From an uncultured Flavihumibacter sp. (GTDB taxonomy: Bacteria; Bacteroidota; Bacteroidia; Chitinophagales; Chitinophagaceae), in contig CAMLPA010000105.1 of NCBI GenBank assembly GCA_946481605.1, forward strand, positions 1-9,443: a DNA stretch of 9,443 bases, given 5' to 3'. How positions within the stretch are numbered: the stretch's first letter is position 1; each line of letters starts with the position of its first letter. The position numbers were made by a program, and so were the translations under genes. Shown one piece after another: positions 1 to 6,135 of this stretch. Below the pieces are notes generated by a model. That model was not told where the DNA came from and made no database searches. It saw only the letters and a list, made by a program, of their open reading frames with translations.

Positions 1-774
1 TGACTTGTAACTCACCATATCATCTTGCCCCACCTTAATCAACATAGCGTTGAAGCCTTCAGAATTAAAATAATTTAAAAATTCGGTTACCTGCAATAAT
101 TGATGAAGGTCGTAAGCATGTCTTACTTTAAGTTTTAAATCTTCTAAAGGTTGTGCTCCGTAAGAAAAGCGGACCAAACTCATGATCTTCTCGCAGATTG
201 TTCTTTCAGGCAGCAGCACCTTTCCTGGAAAAGGCAACAGGTTATATACCTGTGCCAATTCCTGCTGCCCGTTTCTTACCATCATTTCATAAATAAAAGA
301 GGCGATTGGCATTTCGGTATAAGGTTCAAAATAACCAAGCCATGTAGCTTCAATAATAATCTGCTCCCGAACGTGGCCGTAATCGCCGGAGAATCGCTTT
401 TTATATTCATGAGCGGTTTTTCTATTCATACCCATCTTCACTGTAACAGTGGGAACATTCACTTCCGGCAGGACATTAGAGACAGCCGCTCCGATCATTT
501 TTATTTTCGTATTCAACCTGTTATTGGATTCTCCTTTTCTCCTCAATACCACCAGGTCAATGTCCTCAGAAAATCGGCTGATGGCGCCAAAGCACTTCAG
601 TAATGAAGTGCCACCTTTGAAAACGGTGTCAGCACCTATTTCACTTTTGAATATAGAAAACAACGCAAACGTGACCCAGTAATCTTTCTCTATAAATATT
701 TCGGGGATGCCTATGTCCTGCGCCGTAAACTGTATTGCCTGCCTGAATAATTCTTCATTTTCGTGTAGCGTCAT
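1..774 (-). CDS. AbiEii/AbiGii-family nucleotidyltransferase toxin (C-terminus cut by window edge)
   Basis: This is the toxin half of a type IV (AbiE-like) toxin-antitoxin pair, a DNA polymerase beta-superfamily nucleotidyltransferase. I translated it by hand: it is open for 258 codons from the ATG at 774-772 to base 1, with no stop, so the C-terminus lies outside the window. Visible motifs are EKDYWVT (residues 29-35), typical of the AbiEii N-terminus; KGGTSLLK (53-60), the glycine-rich nucleotide-binding motif; SEDIDL (69-74), carrying the metal-binding acidic pair D71/D73; PERTICEKIM (189-198) with the conserved lysine K196; and RHAYDL (218-223). This is the full AbiEii motif order, so the part seen looks intact. 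The start overlaps the end of the antitoxin gene by 20 bp, which suggests translational coupling. In characterised family members the toxin modifies RNA or nucleotides using NTPs and restricts phage; the target here is unknown. Codon use is A+T-rich. Confidence 0.93.
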   Translation of the reverse strand, partial: MTLHENEELFRQAIQFTAQDIGIPEIFIEKDYWVTFALFSIFKSEIGADTVFKGGTSLLKCFGAISRFSEDIDLVVLRRKGESNNRLNTKIKMIGAAVSNVLPEVNVPTVTVKMGMNRKTAHEYKKRFSGDYGHVREQIIIEATWLGYFEPYTEMPIASFIYEMMVRNGQQELAQVYNLLPFPGKVLLPERTICEKIMSLVRFSYGAQPLEDLKLKVRHAYDLHQLLQVTEFLNYFNSEGFNAMLIKVGQDDMVSYKS

Positions 775-1495
775 TGAAATACCAGTTTTCAGCGTTTGGA
801 ATAATCGTGGAAATACCAGCCATTTTATACCTCGTTACAGGGTTTAAGGTTTGCTGTAGTTTCTTCGCCAAAAGGTCTTTTCCTGTGTATTCAAGCATAG
901 CACCGGCTAATGCCCGGGCGGAGGCGGGGTATTTGAGCAGGAGTTCCACCATTTTTTTTTGCTCGGTAGCTGACAAATCTTTTAAAAGCGTGATGAGCCG
1001 GGCAACAGAAGAAAGTACGGGAACATCTGGTATTTGTCTTATATACCTGATTGAATCCAGTATTTGGAGTAATGGAATATTCTCTTTGGTAATCTCATTC
1101 TTCTGCCGCACAAACGAGATGGTGTACCGGTCCCGTTTTAATATTGAGCGAACATCATTTTTGCCGATTTGAATGGTGTTACTGACCTGAGTTGTTAATC
1201 CTAACTTATTATAAATGGAATATCCTGTAAGATAGCCTGTTACCTTTTCTCCGTCTTCCAGCAAATCTTTTACAACCTGGTACAAATCAGGCTCCAGCTT
1301 TCCAAATACCGTCTGTTCCGCTTTGTAATACCTGCCCTTCGCAAGCTTAGACAACTTACCAGCTTCCACCATCCTGTTGAGCGCCTTTATTGTGGCCTCA
1401 CGCTGTTCGGGGCTTTTTAAAAAGCTGGTATAAGAGAATACCTCACCCGGGGGGAGTTTCTCTATTTGCTTTGATATAAATGCTGTCGTATTCAT
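755..1495 (-). CDS. AbiEi-like antitoxin / transcriptional autoregulator (DUF6088-type)
   Basis: A 246-residue protein predicted to neutralise the nucleotidyltransferase encoded immediately downstream and to repress its own promoter. The N-terminus (about residues 1-60) reads as a winged helix: helices around ISKQIEKL and REATIKALNRMVEAG, then the wing-like segment KGRYYK (54-59). Residues 87-104 (GYLTGYSIYNKLGLTTQV) match the TGY...GLT core seen in AbiEi/DUF6088 proteins. The C-terminal half is helical, lysine-rich and less distinctive. The ATG at 1495 follows a TATATTTG -7 box by 11 bp, and the stop lies inside the toxin gene (20-bp overlap), so the two are one operon. A run of nine A residues on the coding strand encodes Q179-K180-K181. 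The DUF6088 name is from memory of the family; the antitoxin role rests on the toxin being adjacent. Confidence 0.88.
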   Translation of the reverse strand: MNTTAFISKQIEKLPPGEVFSYTSFLKSPEQREATIKALNRMVEAGKLSKLAKGRYYKAEQTVFGKLEPDLYQVVKDLLEDGEKVTGYLTGYSIYNKLGLTTQVSNTIQIGKNDVRSILKRDRYTISFVRQKNEITKENIPLLQILDSIRYIRQIPDVPVLSSVARLITLLKDLSATEQKKMVELLLKYPASARALAGAMLEYTGKDLLAKKLQQTLNPVTRYKMAGISTIIPNAENWYFNDATRK

Positions 1496-1506
1496 TTTTC
1501 TATACG

Positions 1507-1514
1507 CAAATATA
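1507..1514 (-). promoter_or_regulatory. -7 box of the AbiE operon promoter
   Basis: TATATTTG on the minus strand matches the Bacteroidota -7 consensus TAnnTTTG exactly. It ends 11 bp before the antitoxin ATG, so the leader would be only a few bases long. No TTG is seen at the expected -33 distance; that position is occupied by the centre of the palindrome at 1522-1551. Confidence 0.6.
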
Positions 1515-1521
1515 AGTAGAA

Positions 1522-1551
1522 TGTCCAGTTTTTTGTATAAAAAACTGGACA
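1522..1551. promoter_or_regulatory. 30-bp near-perfect palindrome, probable AbiEi operator
   Basis: Two 13-bp arms, TGTCCAGTTTTTT (1522-1534) and AAAAAACTGGACA (1539-1551), are exact reverse complements around the centre GTAT. Overall 14 of 15 base pairs are symmetric. It begins 27 bp upstream of the antitoxin start codon and is centred on the expected -33 element of that promoter, where a bound protein would block RNA polymerase. It also lies 17 bp upstream of the -33 box of the divergent HAD gene. AbiEi antitoxins are known to repress their operons by binding inverted repeats, so an operator is the simplest reading. A terminator is unlikely because no T-run follows the hairpin on either strand. 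Confidence 0.65.
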
Positions 1552-1568
1552 GGCGAGCATGCTTTCAG

Positions 1569-1598
1569 TTTGTATTCTCAGCGTCCTCCTTATCTTTG
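1569..1598 (+). promoter_or_regulatory. Bacteroidota promoter of the HAD nucleotidase gene
   Basis: TTTG (1569-1572) and TATCTTTG (1591-1598) match the -33 and -7 elements of the primary sigma factor of Bacteroidota, separated by 18 bp. Only three bases (CGC) lie between the -7 box and the ATG at 1602, so the transcript probably starts at or next to the start codon (leaderless or nearly so). Confidence 0.72.
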
Positions 1599-1601
1599 CG
1601 C

Positions 1602-2297
1602 ATGAAATACTCCCATCTTTTCTTTGACCTCGACCACACCCTCTGGGACTTCGAAGCCAATTCACGCCTCACGCTGCAGGAGCTCTTCCTTCAACTCGAT
1701 CTTCCGGCCAAAGGCATATCGGACTTCAATGCCTTCCAGCAAAAATACCTTTACCACAACGACCGCCTCTGGGAGCGGTACCGCAAAGGATTCATCAAAC
1801 AGGATGAACTGCGTTGGAAGAGAATGTGGCTCACCCTGATAGATTTTAAGATCGGAGACGAAAAACTCGCCCGCGAAATGGCCCGCCTTTTTCTCGCGGG
1901 ATTGCCCACACGAAACCTGCTTTTCCCCGGAACATTGGAACTGCTCGATTACCTGCGTTCCAAAAATTACCAACTGCACCTTATCACCAACGGGTTCGAA
2001 GACGTGCAACACAGCAAACTAAAGTATTCCGGGTTATCCCCTTATTTCGGGGAAGTGATTACTTCTGAAGGTTCCAACAGCCTCAAACCAAATAAAGAGA
2101 TATTCGATTTCGCTTTCAGGAAAACAGGTGCCGTTCCGGAAAAAAGCATCATGATCGGTGATAGTATTGAAGCGGATATGGAAGGCGCGAAAAATGCCGG
2201 AATCGACCACATCTTTGTGAACCACACCGCCCTGAAAACAGATTTCAGGGCCACCCATACCGTATATTCCCTGCCGGAGTTGCACACGATTTTTTAA
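1602..2297 (+). CDS. YjjG-family HAD pyrimidine 5'-nucleotidase
   Basis: A 231-residue HAD-superfamily phosphatase of the YjjG type. Family members dephosphorylate pyrimidine nucleotides and remove non-canonical ones (house-cleaning) in the cytoplasm. All four HAD motifs are present: DLDHTLWD (9-16), with nucleophile D9 and acid/base D11; ITNGF (128-132), with T129; SLKPNKEIF (160-168), with K162; and GDSIEADMEGAKNAG (186-200), with the metal-binding acidic residues D187 and D192. The alpha-helical cap lies between about residues 17 and 110. I chose the ATG at 1602 because the protein then begins MKYSHLFFDLDHT, the usual compact HAD start. An in-frame ATG at 1521 would translate through the palindrome and the promoter. 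Length is normal for the family. The next gene lies 57 bp downstream on the same strand and has its own -7 box. The substrate is inferred from family resemblance; other HAD phosphatase specificities remain possible. Confidence 0.87.
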   Translation: MKYSHLFFDLDHTLWDFEANSRLTLQELFLQLDLPAKGISDFNAFQQKYLYHNDRLWERYRKGFIKQDELRWKRMWLTLIDFKIGDEKLAREMARLFLAGLPTRNLLFPGTLELLDYLRSKNYQLHLITNGFEDVQHSKLKYSGLSPYFGEVITSEGSNSLKPNKEIFDFAFRKTGAVPEKSIMIGDSIEADMEGAKNAGIDHIFVNHTALKTDFRATHTVYSLPELHTIF

Positions 2298-2321
2298 CGG
2301 GCTCATCCTCCCGAAAAAGAC

Positions 2322-2329
2322 TAATTTTG
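2322..2329 (+). promoter_or_regulatory. -7 box upstream of the deoxyhypusine-synthase-like gene
   Basis: TAATTTTG matches TAnnTTTG and ends 25 bp before the ATG at 2355. No clear TTG is visible at -33, so this may be a secondary promoter with read-through from the HAD gene. Confidence 0.45.
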
Positions 2330-2354
2330 CCCGGTTCAAAAAACGATAAAGAAA

Positions 2355-3329
2355 ATGAGTAAAGGACCCGTTTCACAGTTTATCACGCACCATTACCGCC
2401 ATTTTAACGCCGCCGCACTGGTGGATGCCGCCAAAGGATATGAGACCCATCTCCTCGAAAACGGTAAAATGCTGGTATCCCTGGCAGGCGCCATGAGTAC
2501 CGCAGAACTGGGCGTTTCCCTCGCGGAAATGATCCGTCAGGATAAAATTCATATCATCAGTTGCACAGGCGCTAACCTGGAAGAAGACGTGATGAACCTG
2601 GTGGCCCACTCGCATTATAAGCGTATTCCTAACTACCGCGATCTTACGCCCCAGGAAGAATGGGACCTGCTGGAGAACCACTATAACCGCGTAACAGATA
2701 CGTGCATCCCTGAAGAAGAAGCGTTCCGTCGCCTCCAGAAACACCTGGTGAAGCAATGGAAAGACGCGGAAGCAAACGGTGAAAGGTTCTTCCCCCATGA
2801 GTTCCTTTACAAAACAGTATTGAGCGGAGAACTGGAACAATATTATGAGATCGATCCCAAAGACAGTTGGATCGTGGCCGCAGCAGAAAAGAACCTGCCC
2901 ATCGTAGTGCCGGGTTGGGAAGACAGTACCACCGGTAACATCTTCGCCAGCTACGTGATCAAGGGCGAACTGAAAGCCGATACGGTGAAAAGCGGCATCG
3001 AATACATGGTATGGCTGGCCGATTGGTACCGTCAGAACTCCGAAGGAAAAGGCGTTGGCTTCTTCCAGATCGGTGGCGGCATCGCCGGTGATTTCCCGAT
3101 CTGCGTGGTGCCCATGATGTACCAGGACCTGGAATGGCACGATGTTCCATTCTGGAGTTACTTCTGCCAGATATCAGATTCCACCACATCTTATGGTTCC
3201 TACTCCGGTGCTGTTCCCAACGAAAAAATTACCTGGGGTAAACTGGATATCCATACCCCCAAGTACATCGTGGAAAGCGATGCCACCATTGTGGCCCCGC
3301 TGATTTTCGCTTATCTGTTAGGCTGGTAG
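2355..3329 (+). CDS. Deoxyhypusine-synthase-family protein (possible homospermidine synthase)
   Basis: A 324-residue member of the deoxyhypusine synthase fold, an NAD-dependent aminobutyl transferase using spermidine-type polyamines. Recognisable segments in order are SLAGAMSTAELG (42-53) and SCTGANLEED (69-78), forming the NAD site; DSTTGN (190-195); GGGIAGDF (240-247); and SYGSYSGAVPNEKITWGK (279-296). K296 aligns with the catalytic lysine of eukaryotic enzymes (motif VSWGK). The eukaryotic GGGxxKHH sequence is GGGIAGDFP here, so the histidine pair of that motif is missing. Bacteria lack eIF5A, the normal protein substrate, so lysine modification of eIF5A is not its job. Some DHS homologues make homospermidine, and that is the best functional guess, with no experimental support in this sequence. 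Length is near that of the eukaryotic enzyme. The gene ends 24 bp before an intrinsic terminator. The neighbours show no polyamine genes. Confidence 0.88.
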   Translation: MSKGPVSQFITHHYRHFNAAALVDAAKGYETHLLENGKMLVSLAGAMSTAELGVSLAEMIRQDKIHIISCTGANLEEDVMNLVAHSHYKRIPNYRDLTPQEEWDLLENHYNRVTDTCIPEEEAFRRLQKHLVKQWKDAEANGERFFPHEFLYKTVLSGELEQYYEIDPKDSWIVAAAEKNLPIVVPGWEDSTTGNIFASYVIKGELKADTVKSGIEYMVWLADWYRQNSEGKGVGFFQIGGGIAGDFPICVVPMMYQDLEWHDVPFWSYFCQISDSTTSYGSYSGAVPNEKITWGKLDIHTPKYIVESDATIVAPLIFAYLLGW

Positions 3330-3353
3330 GAAACTACGATGCTTCAAATAATA

Positions 3354-3394
3354 AAAGCTGGCGTATCGAAAGGGATGCGCCAGCTTTGTTTTAT
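3354..3394 (+). terminator. Intrinsic terminator after the deoxyhypusine-synthase-like gene
   Basis: A perfect 10-bp stem, AAAGCTGGCG (3354-3363) with CGCCAGCTTT (3378-3387), extends inward by four further pairs (one G-T) to leave a six-base loop, and is followed by GTTTTATAT. On the minus strand the stem is followed by TATTATTTG, so it may work in both directions between the converging genes. Confidence 0.85.
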
Positions 3395-3522
3395 ATATCA
3401 ATCCTCTCCTCACAAACAACATTCGTTCTCGCCATTGCTTATCAGCCCACCTACCTCAACCTGTCTGCGAGACTGCGAGAAACGAAGCAATCGCGTGAAA
3501 CATTTACTCCAGCAACCGAAAC
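3388..3522. other. Short non-coding spacer between convergent genes
   Basis: About 130 bp between the terminator and the stop codon of the minus-strand membrane protein gene. I see no conserved motif, RNA gene or convincing reading frame here. Confidence 0.5.
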
Positions 3523-4002
3523 CTATTCTTTTCCCAACAACTCCCGCTTTGTCTCCAACGCTTTCGCATCGCCCAACGGACGGATCAGGTTGATAAGAAT
3601 AATAATTTTTACAATGATGCCCCTGAAAATGCTGGCCACTCCGGCCGAAGCGCCGTCTGAATAGCCCGTGGCAACTGCTCCCAGTATAATAAAGGCGCAA
3701 AAAGTAATGATGCCCCAAACAATGGCCGTGTAAGGTTTTTTCCTGGTCCAGAACCCAAGGGCAACGAATATACCTGCTTCCACCAGTGCGAGGGCCACCA
3801 CTACAGAAATCGTGATCGCATCCAGGCCGGGCGTCATGAACAAACTGATCATTTCACCTACGAAGAATAATCCTGCGGCCCAGAACAACGCGTTGCGTGC
3901 TTTTTTCACCCCCAGTTCATAGCCTTCCATTTCTATTTGCGTGAGATCGGCCACATAAGAAGATATCGTATCCTGATCGTTTTGCTGCGTTGTTTTTTCC
4001 AT
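3523..4002 (-). CDS. Small four-helix membrane protein of unknown function
   Basis: A 159-residue protein I cannot assign to a named family. Residues 1-36 are hydrophilic, acidic and glutamine-rich (DLTQIEMEGYELGVKKAR just before the membrane). Four hydrophobic segments follow at about 38-57, 62-83, 91-113 and 121-141, and then a short charged tail (GDAKALETKRELLGKE). The turn WTRKKP (85-90) between segments 2 and 3 is positively charged and probably cytoplasmic, which would place both termini in the cytoplasm. There is no signal peptide and no catalytic motif. The gene stands alone: it converges with the deoxyhypusine-synthase-like gene on one side and is separated from the upstream M28 gene by that gene's strong terminator, so it needs its own promoter; a partial match (TATTTTG) lies at about 4023-4029. 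Its role is unknown; the family looks like those restricted to Bacteroidota, but that is a guess. Confidence 0.75.
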   Translation of the reverse strand: MEKTTQQNDQDTISSYVADLTQIEMEGYELGVKKARNALFWAAGLFFVGEMISLFMTPGLDAITISVVVALALVEAGIFVALGFWTRKKPYTAIVWGIITFCAFIILGAVATGYSDGASAGVASIFRGIIVKIIILINLIRPLGDAKALETKRELLGKE

Positions 4003-4041
4003 AAGAGGGTTGTTTGGCTACAAAATAGTAGCTGATCCCTT

Positions 4042-4087
4042 AAAAAAGAAATGTTGAACGAGGTATTTTCCTGGTTCAACATTTCTT
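4042..4087 (-). terminator. Strong intrinsic terminator after the M28 peptidase gene
   Basis: Read on the minus strand, AAGAAATGTTGAAC (4087-4074) pairs exactly with GTTCAACATTTCTT (4059-4046). An inner AGG/CCT extension leaves a six-base loop, and the stem runs into TTTTTT (4047-4042). It begins 20 bp after the peptidase stop and closes the tatC-rpiB-peptidase operon. Confidence 0.88.
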
Positions 4088-4106
4088 AATCGGGTGAGGG
4101 AATCGC

Positions 4107-5603
4107 TTACAGTGGCTTATCCCGCACAATTTTGTTTTCCCTGTTGGCCATTTCCCAGGCGGTGTAGAACACCAGTCTGGCACGTTTTTCCATCAGCGGA
4201 TAATTAATTTTATCGGGTGTATCACCGGGACGGTGGTAGTCGGCATGCACGCCGTTGAAGTAAAAGATCACGGGCACACCTTTCACAGCGAAATTATAGT
4301 GGTCGCTCCTGTAGTAGAAGCGGTTGGGATCGTTGGGGTCATTGTATTTGTAATCCAGTTTCATCTTCACGAACTGCTTGTTGGCGGCTTCGCTTACGGG
4401 GCGCAGGTCGGAACTGAGTTTATCGTCGCCGATCACGTAAACATAATTGCCGGAGTCGGCACTTTTCTGGTATTCAAAACCCACCCTTCCGATCATGTCG
4501 ATGTTGAGGTCGGCCACCGTATTTTCCAAGGGGAAGATGGGGTGATTAGAATAGTAGGCGGAACCCCAAAGACCTTTCTCTTCACCTGAAACCGTCATAA
4601 AAACGATGGACCTGCGTGGTCCTTTCCCGGCGGCTTTTGCCTTGGCGAATGCTTCCGCCATTTCGAGGATGGACACGGTTCCGGAGCCGTCGTCGTCTGC
4701 GCCTGCATTGATCACGCCATTTTCAATGCCGATATGGTCGTAGTGGGCGGTCACGAAAAGGTATTCGTCTTTTTTATCGGTTCCTTCCACCACACCGAGT
4801 ACGTTGGTGCTTTCAAGTTGGGTGAAAGATTTGCTGAACGCGAGTTTCACTTCAGCGGGATAGGTTTTGGAGGGAATGGTATTGCCCTTCACCTGGTTCC
4901 AGTCGGCACCCATCAGTTGGGCGGCTACCTTTTCGGATATGGAGAACACATTTGGCGTTACGCTTCTTTTATATTGGTTCAGGCTCATGGCGCCATGCTG
5001 GGTGGCGATACCCTGTTCACGGGGAAAACCGCTCTGCACCAGCAATACTGCAGCCGCGCCTTTACGGATTAGTACATTGATAATTCTTGCATAATTCGCG
5101 TTGCGGGAGTTTGCTGTTGCAGAAAGTCCGTTTACCAGCACCAGTTTCCCGGCCACCTCCAGGTTCTTGTAATCATTTCCGCCGCCCACCATGGTGGTAT
5201 CTTTCACATATACGAACTCACTGAAGTATTGTGTGGCGGTATGACTCTGACCAAGGTTCAGCGTGAAGTCCCGGTCCAGTTTCAGCGCTGTACCGTTCAC
5301 TGCCATTTCCGCGGCTTCAAACTTGTCTTCATACACGGGGAATGCTTGCTGGTAGCTGCTTCCGTTACCGGGTTTCAGTCCCTGGGATTTAAAGTAATCT
5401 TCAATATACGCAGCGGCTTTTTTTTGTCCTTCCTTAGCGGTTTCGCGGCCTTCCATTTCTGGACCGGCAACGATATAGAGGTGTTTTTTCAGGTCAGCGG
5501 CGGTGATGGTTTTGCCGAATTTATCGGCTCCTTTCAACGTGTTTTTTTGGGCCATGGTGGGAACGGCGCCCATCAATGCCATGGCAAAGAGCAGTTTTCG
5601 CAT
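4107..5603 (-). CDS. Secreted M28-family zinc metallopeptidase with PA domain
   Basis: A 498-residue exported peptidase, probably an aminopeptidase acting in the periplasm or outside the cell. Residues 1-18 form a Sec signal peptide (MRKLL, hydrophobic core, cleavage after TMA before QK); there is no twin-arginine motif, so it is not an obvious Tat client despite tatC upstream. A protease-associated (PA) domain fits about residues 130-240, inserted between the N-terminal segment and the catalytic core (about 262-490). The two-zinc site of M28 is complete: H287 (TAHYDH), D304 (GADDDGSG), catalytic E341 and ligand E342 (SGEE), D369 (NIDMIGR) and H457 (DYHRPGDT). Length suits PA-containing M28 enzymes. 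The gene starts 35 bp after rpiB on the same strand with no visible promoter between them, so it is likely the last gene of that operon. Peptide specificity cannot be read from the sequence. Confidence 0.93.
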   Translation of the reverse strand: MRKLLFAMALMGAVPTMAQKNTLKGADKFGKTITAADLKKHLYIVAGPEMEGRETAKEGQKKAAAYIEDYFKSQGLKPGNGSSYQQAFPVYEDKFEAAEMAVNGTALKLDRDFTLNLGQSHTATQYFSEFVYVKDTTMVGGGNDYKNLEVAGKLVLVNGLSATANSRNANYARIINVLIRKGAAAVLLVQSGFPREQGIATQHGAMSLNQYKRSVTPNVFSISEKVAAQLMGADWNQVKGNTIPSKTYPAEVKLAFSKSFTQLESTNVLGVVEGTDKKDEYLFVTAHYDHIGIENGVINAGADDDGSGTVSILEMAEAFAKAKAAGKGPRRSIVFMTVSGEEKGLWGSAYYSNHPIFPLENTVADLNIDMIGRVGFEYQKSADSGNYVYVIGDDKLSSDLRPVSEAANKQFVKMKLDYKYNDPNDPNRFYYRSDHYNFAVKGVPVIFYFNGVHADYHRPGDTPDKINYPLMEKRARLVFYTAWEMANRENKIVRDKPL

Positions 5604-5638
5604 ATATAATTGTTGGTGTTTTCCGGAGGGAATGGTGG

Positions 5639-6091
5639 TTAGCAGGAAATTTTGTTCACGCGTTTTTCATGTCTGCCACCTTCAAATTCAGTGTGCAGGA
5701 AAGTATCCACGATTTGTTTGGCCAGATCGGTGGAAATGAACCGTGCCGGGATACAGATGATGTTGGCGTTGTTGTGTTTCCTGGCCAGGCTCGCCAGTTC
5801 TTCCTGCCAGGCGATGGCGGCGCGGATGCCCTGGTGTTTGTTGGCGGTAATGGCTACCCCGTTCGCACTGCCGCATACCAGTACACCGCAGCCCGATTCG
5901 CCCGATTCCACACTGAGGGAAGTGGGGTGCGCAAAGTCTGGATAATCCGCGGAATCAGGACTGTTGGTACCGAAGTTTTTTACGGTATATCCTTTCTCCT
6001 GGAGGTAAGCCAGCAGCATTTCCTTGTATTCATAACCGGCATGGTCGGCGCCGATAGCGATAGGCAACGAAAGATCGAACGAAGTATTCAT
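5639..6091 (-). CDS. rpiB: Ribose-5-phosphate isomerase B
   Basis: A 150-residue RpiB/LacAB-family isomerase that interconverts ribulose 5-phosphate and ribose 5-phosphate in the non-oxidative pentose phosphate pathway, in the cytoplasm. Motifs seen are GADHAGYEYKE (14-24), with D16 and H17; DYPDFAH (49-55); VCGSANGVAITANK (72-85), where C73 aligns with the catalytic cysteine of the E. coli enzyme; HNNANI (106-111); IPARFI (114-119); and FEGGRHEKRV (136-145), with the phosphate-binding R140 and R144. The usual GTG/GSGNG loop reads GSANG, a mild substitution. Length is typical. The gene starts 44 bp after the tatC stop with no clear promoter between, so it is probably the middle gene of a tatC-rpiB-peptidase operon. 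A related allose-6-phosphate isomerase role is possible but less likely with no sugar-utilisation genes nearby. Confidence 0.95.
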   Translation of the reverse strand: MNTSFDLSLPIAIGADHAGYEYKEMLLAYLQEKGYTVKNFGTNSPDSADYPDFAHPTSLSVESGESGCGVLVCGSANGVAITANKHQGIRAAIAWQEELASLARKHNNANIICIPARFISTDLAKQIVDTFLHTEFEGGRHEKRVNKISC

Positions 6092-6135
6092 GATAAATTA
6101 AGATTACAGGACGTGAAGTTAACTAATAATCACGA

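Noticed and set aside
151..682. Plus-strand open frames opposite the AbiEii toxin gene
   Set aside because: They overlap the minus-strand toxin, whose full motif series is visible; the plus-strand translations match nothing I know.
1522..1551. The palindrome read as a transcription terminator
   Set aside because: The T/A runs lie within the stem and no T-run follows the hairpin on either strand; it lies upstream of both flanking genes, where a terminator has no transcript to end.
1521..1601. Upstream in-frame start extending the HAD gene by 27 codons
   Set aside because: The extension crosses the 30-bp palindrome and a well-matched -33/-7 promoter, and HAD proteins of this family begin a few residues before the DxD motif, as given by the ATG at 1602.
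2373..3140. 255-codon open frame on the minus strand opposite the deoxyhypusine-synthase-like gene
   Set aside because: Antisense shadow with unusual composition (many His, Phe, Val, Cys) and no recognisable domain, while the plus-strand gene is clearly real.
3339..3664. Plus-strand small open frames after the deoxyhypusine-synthase-like gene
   Set aside because: They start inside or beside the terminator hairpin, have low-complexity translations and run into the antisense of the membrane protein gene.
5418..5425. A8 tract in the M28 peptidase gene as a programmed frameshift site
   Set aside because: The frame continues through all zinc-ligand motifs without interruption, and no stem-loop or second frame supports recoding.
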